DNA of 51,096 nt from Basidiobolus meristosporus CBS 931.73 (Eukaryota; Basidiobolomycota; Basidiobolomycetes; Basidiobolales; Basidiobolaceae): positions 1-51,096 of the forward strand of contig MCFE01000633.1 in the NCBI GenBank assembly GCA_002104905.1, written 5' to 3'. The position numbers and the translations under genes are program-made. The notes beneath the pieces are model-generated. The model did not search any database, was not told the DNA's origin, and worked only from the letters and a program-made list of their open reading frames with translations. Position 1 is the stretch's first letter. Every line of letters starts with the position of its first letter. Positions 31,760 through 41,287 of the stretch are shown one piece after another.

Positions 31760-33001
31760 TCATCTTCTCCTGGGTTTTTTTCTCACAGGGATTACTACTG
31801 AAGCATTTGGTAGTGACTCACTTTGCACACCTATACTACTTCCTGGCTGACTATCATCTTGGCTACTTGTGTATTCGTAGTCAGTATTTTGCCTCCTAGT
31901 TGATGAGTGCAATGCTGCAGCTTGGCCGCGCTGAATTGCTCCGACTGAACCAACTGAACCAACTGAGCCAGCCTGTAGTGCCACGCGCTGACGCGTTCTT
32001 TTACTTGCCAAGGGCTCCGGTGGTTGAGTCACTTCATGTTGGTCATCATCAGTCAGTTCATCAGAAGTAACTCGCTGATGGTCAGGCAAAACGGCACGCG
32101 CAGGCACGCCTTGATGCGTTGAGATGGCCCTTGGCTGAGTTTGATGTGCTGCCGCATGTTGACGCGACTCGGTCCGCTCCAATGGACTTGTGTCTAAATG
32201 AGCAGTTTGGCGAGTTTTGGTAGTTTTGCTCTGAAGCGCGTGCGTTGACTCAACGCGGGGCGTTCTGGTAAAGGGTGTTGGCGGGGTCTGGACTGATGTG
32301 CGCCGGCGCGCTGTGGTTGCAAGAGATGGTAGGGAATCCAGCAAGGCGTGCTGGCGCGATCTGGACGATGTTGCTTGCGGTCTGTATTCTTCCTCCTGAA
32401 GCTCACCATCTGATTCCTCAAGGTATTCACTTACCCTCTGTCTGATACTTTGGAGCTGTTGCCTGGATGAGTCCTGTGTATATTGCTCTTGGAAGCCACT
32501 TAGCTCTACTAGTATATCACGTAGTACATTAGTCATTTGAGGCAAAAACTCATTCAAAATCTCTTTGGTTCCCAAAGTTGAGGCACGAACAGACGCGTCC
32601 AGCCCGTACTGTGCAAATTGAGCGCAAAATCGTTCCCGCGTGGCTTCCTTGTCAAATCCCCTCACTCTCAGCTCATTCTTGATTTCAATACTTGTCTTGT
32701 TATATATCTTTTTACATACATCAACTGGCATCTTGATGTAGAACTCATGCCACAGCTTTCTACTCAAATTCTTCCATCTTTGTCGACTCTCTGAGGTATC
32801 TAGTTCTGCTAGATTAATCAGTAGTGCCCAAATATCTGTATGAAGGCTCATCATAGACACTTGGGCCATACTAAAATCATTTGGCGGGAACTCAAACGGA
32901 TCCAACATTGACTTTTCCGGTCCGGACCACACTTGTGAGCTGGGGGATGGGTTTTGTCTGGGTTGTACTAAAGATGAGTTGAGGCTTGGTATGGGGACCA
33001 T
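31760..33001 (-). CDS. Harbinger accessory protein, unrecognised, 413 aa
   Basis: An intact ORF starting at ATG 33001. The N-terminus is rich in Pro, Ser and Gln. Residues about 50-180 look helical (DIWALLINLAELDTSESRQR, KNLSRKLWHEFYIKMP, ERFCAQFAQYGLDASVRAST), residues about 190-215 are acidic (EYLEESDGELQEEE), and the rest is a Ser/Thr/Arg/Gln-rich tail with low-complexity Gly-Ser-Val repeats, ending in the basic RKKPRRR, a likely nuclear signal. Harbinger elements usually carry a second Myb/SANT-like DNA-binding protein that helps the transposase. By position this is its counterpart, but I cannot see the Trp spacing of a Myb repeat. A homologue, now broken, is in copy 2 (41288-42518). Confidence 0.75.
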   Translation of the reverse strand: MVPIPSLNSSLVQPRQNPSPSSQVWSGPEKSMLDPFEFPPNDFSMAQVSMMSLHTDIWALLINLAELDTSESRQRWKNLSRKLWHEFYIKMPVDVCKKIYNKTSIEIKNELRVRGFDKEATRERFCAQFAQYGLDASVRASTLGTKEILNEFLPQMTNVLRDILVELSGFQEQYTQDSSRQQLQSIRQRVSEYLEESDGELQEEEYRPQATSSRSRQHALLDSLPSLATTARRRTSVQTPPTPFTRTPRVESTHALQSKTTKTRQTAHLDTSPLERTESRQHAAAHQTQPRAISTHQGVPARAVLPDHQRVTSDELTDDDQHEVTQPPEPLASKRTRQRVALQAGSVGSVGSVGAIQRGQAAALHSSTRRQNTDYEYTSSQDDSQPGSSIGVQSESLPNASVVIPVRKKPRRR

Positions 33002-33360
33002 AGCAATGGATTTGGATACTTATACAGCAGTATATTGGCATCAACCTGGTCTTATATGAAATATATATGAAAACTAAAGTGATTGTTGAATTTTCCATAT
33101 ATTATGCAGGATGCATCTCGGATTGCGTTGACACAGATCAGATCACATCAATCGCAGATTTCCTATTTGATTATAGACCTATGATCAAAGCATCAATAAA
33201 AGTACCAAGGCATTGTTTGCGGATGATTTTTGCGACATAATGATGGGATACATGGCAATTGATGGAGATTTAACCATAATGTGTTAAAAATCAGATAAAT
33301 AACGCAGATCGCGCCAAATCAATTCAAACCGCCTCCATACAATCATCCATCAATTTTAAT
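33002..33360. promoter_or_regulatory. Shared divergent promoter region of Harbinger copy 1
   Basis: The 359 bases between the two divergent start codons must hold both promoters. ATGAAATATATATGAAAAC near 33056 is the most TATA-like stretch on the accessory side. The block GATCAGATCACATCAATCGCAGATTT (33138-33164) is kept in copy 2 and in the relic at 18120. No start site can be fixed by eye. Confidence 0.4.
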
Positions 33361-34245
33361 ATGACTTACTCATCTGAATGGTCTTTTCTCATCAATCCCA
33401 TCACTACCACTGGATTTCCTTTTGACACACTGGAGGAGATCTATTCCAAGTACTGTGGACCATCAACCCCAATCTACTCAAGGAGATCCCTTGTTAAGCT
33501 TCTCTGCTATTACAAGAACTATTGCCCTACAAGGTTTCATCCCACCATCCATGGCAACAAAAGTCCTAGAAGCTTTCATTCCCAGCTGACAGCAATGGAG
33601 AACCACCTTGCAGAGGGTATGAATGACTTAGAACAAGCTTGGAATACTAGGTTCAGAAGCTCCAATAGACTTCCATATCCCAGAGTGTTCAGCAACAGGT
33701 TCCATATCAGGAGTATTTTGGATACCTTCCTAGTGAGGATTAACAGACCTTCAAGAGGGCAGAGGCACTTTTATTCTGGCAAGTACAAGGCACACTGTGT
33801 GAAGTTTCAAGCACTGTCTGACATTGAGGGTAACATCATCTGGTTTAGTGGGCCATTTGCTGGAAGTAGGCATGACAAAGCACTCTGGGTAGAGAATCAT
33901 CCTGAATTCAGTAGAGGGGAGAAATGTATGGCAGACTTGGCCTATATAGGAGAGGATTGTCAGAGATTAGGATGTATTACAGCTTATAGGAAGCCAAGGA
34001 ATGGTGTGCTTAGCAGGAAGCAGAAGCTCTACAATGAGATATCTAAACATTTCAGAGTAAGGGTAGAGCACACATTTGGATATCTGAAGAGATTCAGCAT
34101 ATTGGCAGGAAAATACAGAGGAAAGTCATATATAGGAGAAAACAGCAGAATAGGTAAAATAGTTAAGATACTTATCAATGCACAGTATGTTCTTACAAGA
34201 AGACATCCACTGAGAGAAATGTGTCTGGAGCATTATGAAGAGTAA
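33361..34245 (+). CDS. PIF/Harbinger DDE transposase, intact, 294 aa
   Basis: Cuts and pastes the element through its terminal repeats. Family signature in order: SILDTF (Asp121), RINRPSRGQRHFYSGKYK (about 127-143), FAGSRHDKALW (His-Asp at 171-172), MADLAYIG (Asp192) and RVEHTFGYLKRF (Glu236). Asp121, Asp192 and Glu236 are the likely DDE triad; the HD pair is a conserved family feature. At 294 residues it is shorter than many HARBI1-like transposases, mainly at the N-terminus, where an HTH is usual; residues 25-60 (YCGPSTPIYSRRSLVKLLCY) may contain a shortened one. The start is the first ATG after a stop-rich leader. The 42878-43762 copy differs at about 14 residues, none in the triad. Confidence 0.9.
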   Translation: MTYSSEWSFLINPITTTGFPFDTLEEIYSKYCGPSTPIYSRRSLVKLLCYYKNYCPTRFHPTIHGNKSPRSFHSQLTAMENHLAEGMNDLEQAWNTRFRSSNRLPYPRVFSNRFHIRSILDTFLVRINRPSRGQRHFYSGKYKAHCVKFQALSDIEGNIIWFSGPFAGSRHDKALWVENHPEFSRGEKCMADLAYIGEDCQRLGCITAYRKPRNGVLSRKQKLYNEISKHFRVRVEHTFGYLKRFSILAGKYRGKSYIGENSRIGKIVKILINAQYVLTRRHPLREMCLEHYEE

Positions 34246-34428
34246 ATAAAGCAAGGAAAGCACTATTCTGAGCAACATAAGTAAGATTGAGTAAAATTAC
34301 CAGTAACTGTATCATACCACTGGCATCATGGTAGAAATTATAGTGCCAGATAGTGCCGTAGGGTGCCAGATTGATCCGGCACTATAAACCGGCTGGCACT
34401 ATGTGGCACTATCCAACGGAACAAGTCT

Positions 34429-34551
34429 ATAGTATATAGCAGCATGTGAGGCAGCTAGAGAAACAACAGAGCTAAGAAAGCTTTTTAATGACTGTGGTTG
34501 AAGTCAAGAAACCCCTGTTGCTTTATTTCAAGATAATCATGGATGGATACA
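34429..34551 (+). pseudogene. Copia H RNase H relic, piece 2
   Basis: YIAACEAARETTELRKLFND (about 34439-34498) then ETPVALFQDNHGWI (about 34507-34548): the RNase H Glu and DN motifs of copia. It starts at the right end of Harbinger copy 1 and stops at the 4-bp duplication TACA (34548-34551) of gypsy F. In copia the motif is usually CDNQ; here it is QDNH. Confidence 0.78.
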
Positions 34552-34917
34552 TGTTATAATCTACCACTTAAATATTTAAGTTGGATCAGTTTTTGGTGAA
34601 TGAATTAGTTGTATGTTTAGCCTATCACTGTATTAGGGCTACCTAACAAGTCAATAGTATTAGTCAGCAGATGAATCAGCAGGTCCTTATTGGACAAAAA
34701 TAGATTTATTAAGAATGGTCTGAGTGGGTGATGATGATTTAATCAGATGAGTCATCAGCCACAACCTATATTAGGTAATGCAGTTAGCCAGCAATTGATC
34801 TGGCAGAGTGTATAATGAGCTGCTGGAACCTCAATGAAAATCAGCTCAAGTTCTAGGGAATATAATACTAGCTAAACTCCTTATTTGTCCACAACTCTTA
34901 TGGGAAGACTTGTAACA
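34552..34917 (+). repeat. Gypsy F 5' LTR
   Basis: 366 bp, TGTTATAATC...CTTGTAACA. GAGTGTATAATGAGCTGC near 34805-34822 is a weak TATA candidate. It is followed by TTGGTAGCAGCAATAACC, the probable primer-binding site (34918-34935); the tRNA is not identified. Confidence 0.87.
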
Positions 34918-34994
34918 TTGGTAGCAGCAATAACCAGAAACCTCCCTCCTTGAGAAAAAAGTAGCCTCCCTCAAGATGTCAGAAAATTAAGAAT

Positions 34995-35591
34995 GAAATA
35001 ATGCAATGCAGCAAATATTGGCCAAACAGCAACAGTTACTCCAGATCTTTAGCCAGCAGCAACAATGAATGACTACCATGGCCCAGAACTGGCAAAGCCC
35101 TGTCAAGAGCAACTTCAGTGTGAAAGTCAACTGGCACTATGGTAGAGTCAATTAAAACCTGGGAACTTGGCTCTTTCAAACTACAGAAGCTTTTAAGAAT
35201 AGAGATATTGCCCTGGAAAGCAAGTTACATTATGCAGCCTCTGACCAAGCAGATACAGCTTTACAGTGGTATCAGTAGAAGATCAGGTCAGCTACTATGA
35301 GAGGATGCTCTGCTATCTCTACCTGGGATGAGTCTGTATTGGAAACTCAAGATACCTTTAGACCTGGGTACTAGCAGACACTACTAAGAAGGAAGCTGAA
35401 GGCACTCAGACAGAAAGGAATGGTTCAAGAATACATATGTGTGTATAGATGTCTACTTGGACAAATTGAAAGAATGAACCACATGATCAAGTTGATACTC
35501 TATTGATGGGTTAAAATGAAGAGCTAACAAGGAAGCAAACTATTTAAGACCTCTGACTATTGAAGAAGCCATCAAGATTGCCATTGACTAT
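34995..35591 (+). pseudogene. Gypsy F gag relic, first part
   Basis: Traces of a gag: a Gln-rich segment (AKQQQLLQIFSQQQQ, about 35025-35068), ALESKLHYAASDQADTALQWY (about 35210-35272) and SAISTWDESV (about 35310-35340), all typical of Ty3 gag cores where a W-Y pair follows a helix. Stops are frequent. It is interrupted by the 211-bp MITE and continues after 35803. Confidence 0.6.
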
Positions 35592-35802
35592 AGACTTGTT
35601 CCATTGTGCCATTGATGATAGTGCCAGAAAGTGCTGTATATTTTGTTATTAATTTGATATTTTAGGGTCATATGCATGTCAATTTTGATCCCAAATTGGC
35701 ACTGTATGGCACCATCTGGCACTCTGTGGCATGATCCAGTACCATCTGGCATGCTAGGGCACTATTGGGCACTATGATCAGCTGGAATGATGGAACAAGT
35801 CT
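35592..35802. mobile_element. Short MITE with Harbinger ends, 211 bp
   Basis: Ends AGACTTGTTCCATTGTGCC (35592) and ATGGAACAAGTCT (35802), flanked by TAT on both sides (35589-35591 and 35803-35805). The inside holds repeated TGCCA / TGGCA boxes (GTGCCAGAAAG, TGGCACTGTATGGCACCATCTGGCAC). No coding capacity. Its left end is closest to the Harbinger left end at 40545. Confidence 0.9.
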
Positions 35803-36345
35803 TATGACTTAGCCATGTTTGGACTTGGAAAGCCTACAGTACCTAATCAGAAAGGCTACAATCACTATCAAAGAAGTCAATCAGGATCAGTACCAATTAA
35901 AATAGATGCTATACAGAAGAATTGCACCTCATAAGAAGGTAAGATGTAAGGACTTTATTTTAACTGCCACCAGCAAAGACGTATCTCAAAGTACTGCTGT
36001 CAGAGAGGAAATAGACACCAGTCAACAAGAACCTTCAGCCATATTGAAGCCCTTGAGCATAGTAAAATGGAGAATGAACTTGAAGAAGGCTTAGAACTCA
36101 CCTTCCATATGACAAAAGAATACTTATCACAAATGACCTCAAACCCAGGAGAGCTACTTTACTTGAATATAGTAATCAATGGAGTACCTGCCAAGATTAT
36201 CATTGACTCAGGAGCATCACATAAGTGCATGTCAGAGCAATTTCCCTTGAAAGCTGGAATCAACTTGGAACCTACCTAATCAGCTTCAGTCTCAGCAGCT
36301 GATGGCAACTCTCACATAATTGCTGTATTACTCAGTCAATAAGAA
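35803..36345 (+). pseudogene. Gypsy F gag end and protease relic
   Basis: Gag remains to about 36060. The protease is clear: ELLYLNIVINGVPAKIIIDS and GASHKCMSEQF (about 36150-36243), with D-S-G active site. A stop at 36277 and a frameshift follow. No zinc knuckle survives. Confidence 0.7.
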
Positions 36346-37435
36346 TGAAGTTCAAGGACTATGACAAATACTTACAGGCCTATCTATTTGGCAGCTGCAA
36401 GATTGACCTTGTATTGGGAAAACATGGCTATTCTGTTATAATCCATCAATCAGATGGAGAACCCATGTCACCCAGTTCCAAAAAAACAGCCAGACCTACA
36501 AGCTCCTATCTCTCAGACTGGATCTCAACTTTGTCAATTCCTGTATGTGTGAAACAAGTGAACTTAGCAATATGCAGCTCTGTAGAGCATTTAGAAAAGG
36601 CTCCCAGATATTCCCCACAGTAGTATTAAAGGTGGATTCTCCTACCCCAGCACCCTAGAAGGCTCATGCTCTTTTAAAGAAATATTCAGATGTGTTTCTA
36701 GATGAGCTTGTAAGCCTACCACTAATCAGAGATGTGTTTCATGCTGTTGACACAATAGAAATCCCACATGTGTGCAAGACACCTTGGAGAATGAGTACAT
36801 TAAAATTGGAAGAGATGAAGTGATAAATAGAACAGTTATTGGAGCAATGATATGTCAGCCCAAGCCAGTCACCTTGTGGAGCACCAGTGCTTATTGTGAA
36901 AAAAAAGGATGGAACACCTAGGATCTGCATTGACTACAGAGCCCTAAACTCAGTTACTGTTAAGAATAAGTACCCCATACCTTGGATTGATGGGCCTATG
37001 GACCAACTCAATGGAGCCACCATATTCATCAAGCTTGGCCTCATGTCAGGATACAACAGATTAAGGTAAAACCAGAAGACATTCTTAAGACAGCATTCAG
37101 CACCAGATATGGACACTACAAGTACTTTGTCATGAGTTTTAGCCTCACCAATGCCCTTGCAACATTAATGGCCTTGATGCAAACCATCTTCTAGGAGAAC
37201 TTAGACAAGTTTGTGGTAGTCCACCTTGATGACATATTGATATACAGCAAAACAGAAGGGGACCACTTGGTGCACATTAAAAAGGTCTTAAAGAAGCTAA
37301 AAGAGAACAACCTATATGGTGAGCTAGCAAAGTGTGAATTCCTCAAGGAACACATTGAATACCTTGGACACATTGTGATTGGTACAAAAGTGCCCTTACA
37401 CCCCTCAAATGTTGAAGTGATCTAGTATCTTCAGA
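36346..37435 (+). pseudogene. Gypsy F reverse transcriptase relic
   Basis: YGLDWISTL-type spacer sequence, then [20 protein letters not shown] and [19 protein letters not shown] (about 36877-36990), [16 protein letters not shown] (catalytic Asp of motif 3 changed to Gly), a stop near 37067, YGHYKYFVMSFSLTNA (about 37109), and VVVHLDDILIYSKTEGDH (about 37213-37266), where the YxDD box reads HLDD. CEFLKEHIEYLGHIV follows. Stops at about 37067, 37192 and 37423. Confidence 0.82.
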
Positions 37436-37987
37436 AAAAAGCTTACTGTCTGCACATATTTTTTCAAATTATGCAGTTGATGGAGTACTGAGCCAACAAC
37501 ATGAGGGAAAGGAATATCCAGTTGCATCAAAGCCAAGAAGTTGAATTCAGCAGAACAAAACTATCCAATGCATGAGAAGGAGATGCTTGCCATAATACAC
37601 TGCCTGAAGACATGGACATGCTACATTGCAGGAGTCAAATGTAAAGTGATGACTGATCATATCTCACTCAAGTATATATTTACTTAAAAGGTACTGTCCC
37701 AAACAATGATAAGAGGAAGTAAATGTATTTAGCAATCTGATTTGGAGATTGTCTACTGCCCTGAGAAAAACACCATGGTTGCTGATGTCTTATCAAGACT
37801 AGAACAAGTTGCAGCACTTAACCTGGTGCATAAATCAGATTGGCCTAGCTTATTACCAGAGTACTTGGAGGACTAAGCTGTTCATAATGAGATTGATGAA
37901 AAGATCAAGAAGATAATCCAGGATTAAGGTTGCATATTTGTAGTATAGGATGAAACACTCTATCATATTGTTGATAGAAGCCTAATT
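37436..37987 (+). pseudogene. Gypsy F RNase H relic
   Basis: YAVDGVLSQQHEGKEYPVAS (about 37471-37530), QNYPMHEKEMLAIIHCLKTW (about 37557-37617), VMTDHISLKYIFT (about 37648-37685) and TMVADVLSRLEQV (about 37773-37812) are the successive RNase H motifs. The first catalytic region is shortened. It ends at the MITE insertion. Confidence 0.75.
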
Positions 37988-38718
37988 AGACTTGTTCTGT
38001 TGGATAGTGCCACATTGTGCCGTGAGTGCCAAAAGATGCCATAGTGTGCCAGAGAGGTCATGTGAGCCTAATTTGATCACCTAGTGTAAGACATAGCTCT
38101 GCATCTTCATGCAAAGCAGCCCCTGTGTTTCACCTATGGTGCAGGAGAAAATCCATTTTTTGATGTTTTTTTGAGGATCAATGTTGTGCAGGATGAGTAA
38201 GAGCACCAAAGAACTGAGGACATGCATCAGGTACTCATACCCATGGCACTCTGAATCTCACTCCTGTGGCTTGTAACATGTCATAAAAATTCATGGCACT
38301 ATTTTGGTCCACTGGTACTATCTGGCACTATATTTATTTATTAGCCCTAAAGTAAGATCTACACAAAGCACTTATGGTGCCAGATAGTACCAGTGGACCA
38401 AAATAGTGCCATGAATTTTTATGACATGTTACAAGCCACAGGAGTGAGATTCAGAGTGCCATGGGTATTGAGTACCTGATGCATGTCTGCAGTTCTTCTG
38501 TGCTCTTACACATCCTGCACAACATTGACCTAAAAAAATGGTCCAAAAATGAATTTTCTCCAACACAATGGGTGAAACACAGGGGTGGCTTTGCATGAAG
38601 ATGCAGAGCTATGTTTCACACTCTGTGGCCAAGCATAGGTTCACTTGGCCTCCCTGGCACACAACAGCATCATTTGGCACTCATGGCTCCATGTGGCACT
38701 ATCCAACGGAACAAGTCT
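37988..38718. mobile_element. Complete foldback MITE, 731 bp
   Basis: Perfect-type ends AGACTTGTTCTGTTGGATAGTGCC (37988) and GGCACTATCCAACGGAACAAGTCT (38718), flanked by ATT (37985-37987 and 38719-38721). The whole element is an imperfect palindrome whose centre is near 38350; the inner 120 bases each side (TACTCATACCCATGGCACTC... and its complement) are close to perfect. TAGTGCCA / TGGCACTA boxes recur along both arms. No reading frame of note. Confidence 0.92.
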
Positions 38719-38721
38719 ATT

Positions 38722-39847
38722 ATATATCACCCTTATGCTGCTTACCTGAACTTATTACATAGGCTACACAATACATATGAAGTGTTTGGAATTGATGGAA
38801 CATATAGCCTTGTGAAAGCTAGAGTTTGGTAACCTGGAATGAAACAAGATGTTGCAAAGCTAGTGAAAACATGCCCAGATTTCCAAATCAACCAAGACTA
38901 ACCTCAGAGAGCATTCTGCACTTTTTCCTTGGAGCCAGTAAGACCCTTTGCAAGATGTGGAAGTGACTTTGTTGGAAGACTGCTAACCACCAGGAAATGT
39001 AACTTGTGGATCCTATCAGCAATTGATCATGCCACTAAATGGCCAGTGGCTAAAGTTGAACCTGCAGCCAGTGAACAAGAAGTTGCAAGTTGCATCTTCC
39101 ATGAGATCCTTATGAAGTCTGGATTCCCTGTAGAAATTTTATCTGATAGAGGAGCAAACTTTATGGAAAAGATATTGGAAGCTTACCTGGAAATGCAGCA
39201 GATCAAATACCTGAGAACCTTAGCATTTTACCCTTGAGCCAATGAAGTCAATAGCAGCTAAATGGATGATATAGAAAAATGCTGAGCAAGTATGCAAATG
39301 AAACTATGAATAGATGGCATGAGTATATAGACCAGGCACTTCTTGCCTGTAGAGTGAGAGTGCACAATACCTCCCAATAATTGTCATCTTACTTTGTGTG
39401 TGTGTGAACTAAGAATTCCATGAGATCTCACATAATCAAAGCTCATGGATGTCTTAGAAGATGAACTCAGTCAGCCAAATAGACATCAGTACCTGGAGCA
39501 AAGATGTCAGGAGGTGCAGGCCAAAGTATCTTAAAGTGTAGTAAAGATGAAACAGAGATCTGATAAGACTATATTACCAGAAGCATTGACAGTTGGGAAT
39601 TTTTTATTGCTGAGAAACAACATTTGGAAAAGGTTTGAGCCAAAATGAACAGTACCATTCAAGATATTCAGAGAATGCTCATTTGCAACTTGCCAACTTG
39701 TGAACAAACAAGGGAGTATCTGGGAGTATATAGGTCATATACACAGACTCATGCTTACAGTACCTACTGACAATAATGAGCCATCAAGATATTGGTATCA
39801 CAGGAACAGAGATTCAGGAGAACCCACTCAATCTTAGTGGGGCAGAG
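38722..39847 (+). pseudogene. Gypsy F integrase relic
   Basis: GTYSLVKARVW and the CPDFQ zinc-site remnant (about 38797-38885), then core motifs GSDFVGRLLTTRKCN (about 38959), ILSAIDHATKWPVAKV (about 39010) and LSDRGANFMEKILEAYL (about 39139). The Glu region near 39240 is lost. A C-terminal VGNFLLLRNNIWKRFEPK (about 39592-39645) is a GPY/F-type module remnant. Stops are frequent; there is no chromodomain. Confidence 0.78.
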
Positions 39848-40207
39848 TGTTATGCTCTATCACTTGAATGTTTAAGTCAGATCCGTTCTTAGTCAAACCA
39901 ACTATGTTTAGCCTGTCAGTGAATCAGCATTACCTATCAAGTCAGTAGTATTAGTCAGTAGAAAATTCTTCAGATTCTTATCCAACAGAAATAGATATGC
40001 TCAGAAAAATTTAATTGGGTGATGATGCAATCAAATGCATCACCAACCACAACCTACATTAGGAAATCAAATTAGTCAGCAGTTGATCTGACAGAATGCA
40101 TATAAGGTGCTGCTGTATCCCCAATCAAAATCAGCTCACGTTTTAGGGAATACAATACTAGTTAAACTCCCTATTCCTCTACAAATCCTAAGTCAAGATT
40201 TGAAACA
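39848..40207 (+). repeat. Gypsy F 3' LTR
   Basis: 360 bp, TGTTATGCTC...TTTGAAACA, preceded by a purine-rich tract and followed by TACA. It differs from the 5' LTR at many positions, so the insertion is old. Confidence 0.87.
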
Positions 40208-40385
40208 TACAATTGAGTAAAAATCCAACTTATTTTGCTGAAACAAAGAACATCCATGTTAGATATCACTCCGTACATGAAGCAATACAGTATAACTTAG
40301 TTAGCTTGCCCTACTGTCCCTCACATGGCAGGTTTGCGTCACACTCATCAAGCTAGTAACCAGAGACAAATATAAATGTCTTAGA
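40208..40385 (+). pseudogene. Copia H RNase H relic, piece 3
   Basis: IQLSKNPTYFAETKNIHVRY and HSVHEAIQYNLVSLPYCPS (about 40209-40321) match the end of copia RNase H (AIxLxKNPxxHxRSKHIxxRYHFIRE). It restores the frame left at 34551, which shows gypsy F inserted into copia H. After 40330 the alignment fades. Confidence 0.8.
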
Positions 40386-41287
40386 TTGTGGTTACTGCTA
40401 GTTAGTGTAGGTACTTAATTCAGTGGGGGTTTTGCAAACTCTGTGATTTCATCAAAATATCTACCCTACTTTAACATTTAGATCATTATCCATAAATCAT
40501 AGTAAATTTAGGTAGAATTCTTTGTTGTAACTTACTTGCATTATAGACTTGTTCCATTGTACCGTGCCAGGGCGTGTGGCGCAATCCGCAGTTGCAAAGA
40601 ATGATCGGGCGCAATATTATAGCTACCAGAAGGCAGGATTGTTCTTGGACAATTTGGCACTATGCGGGATGATCTTGCACACTATGGCACAATCTGACAC
40701 AATAAGGTTGGCACGGATGATTGCGCCAACTTGTAATGTTTGCATCACGTGCGTGATTGGATACCACTATAATGGCAGGTAAAATCTGGTATTTGGATAT
40801 GTTTCTTTAATGTAAATGGAAATAAATGTGTTTCACACTATAAACTACACTGATACTTACCATTTTGGTTACCCTCACTCCAATTGGACGGTATCTCAGT
40901 GGTTAATTGGTCCAAAAGTATCCTGAAGCTGGCAGCCCCCAATTGGCTCATTGACTACTGAAAAAGCTACCTGATTTGCCATTAAATATCCCATTTTGCC
41001 CATTGAGCAAGTAAATCCCTGATCCTAGTGATTGGACAAGGTGTCATAGCTAGCACGCAAGCAATCATGTAGGTGCAAAACAGATCCAATAGCTGCACTG
41101 GTATTACAGATGTCGTATATATATGCAGGGTGTTTATTTATAGGGGTTCTGTCTCAAATGTGAGACGACCTTGATATTGCTTATATCAAAAATTTGATGA
41201 TCACTGATTTGCAATGGCTCAATTTGGATCGCAAAAAAAAAGGGTTGTCAGGATCATTACAAATGTGAGCAATTCAAAGCAATTGCA

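Larger units (their letters stand above)
31017..34428 (+). mobile_element. Complete PIF/Harbinger element, copy 1
   Basis: 3412 bp with inverted ends AGACTTGTTCCATCG (31017) and CAACGGAACAAGTCT (34428), flanked by ATA (31014-31016 and 34429-34431). It carries two divergent intact ORFs: the accessory protein (31760-33001, minus) and the transposase (33361-34245, plus). The region is markedly richer in CpG than its surroundings, notably 31020-31250 and the accessory gene. It interrupts copia H RNase H. Confidence 0.92.
34552..40207 (+). mobile_element. Gypsy F, full-length family-D element, decayed
   Basis: LTRs of 366 bp (34552-34917) and 360 bp (39848-40207), flanked by TACA (34548-34551 and 40208-40211). 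Internal order is gag, protease, RT, RNase H, integrase. Two MITEs are inserted in it (35592-35802 and 37988-38718). A purine-rich GTGGGGCAGAG (39837-39847) precedes the 3' LTR. Many stops. It gives the identity of the family-D solo LTRs elsewhere in the window. Confidence 0.88.

Noticed and set aside
32194-32430. 78-codon frame inside the accessory gene (and its match at 41713-41949)
   Set aside because: Alternative frame of a low-complexity Arg/Gln/Pro-rich region; conserved only because the DNA is.
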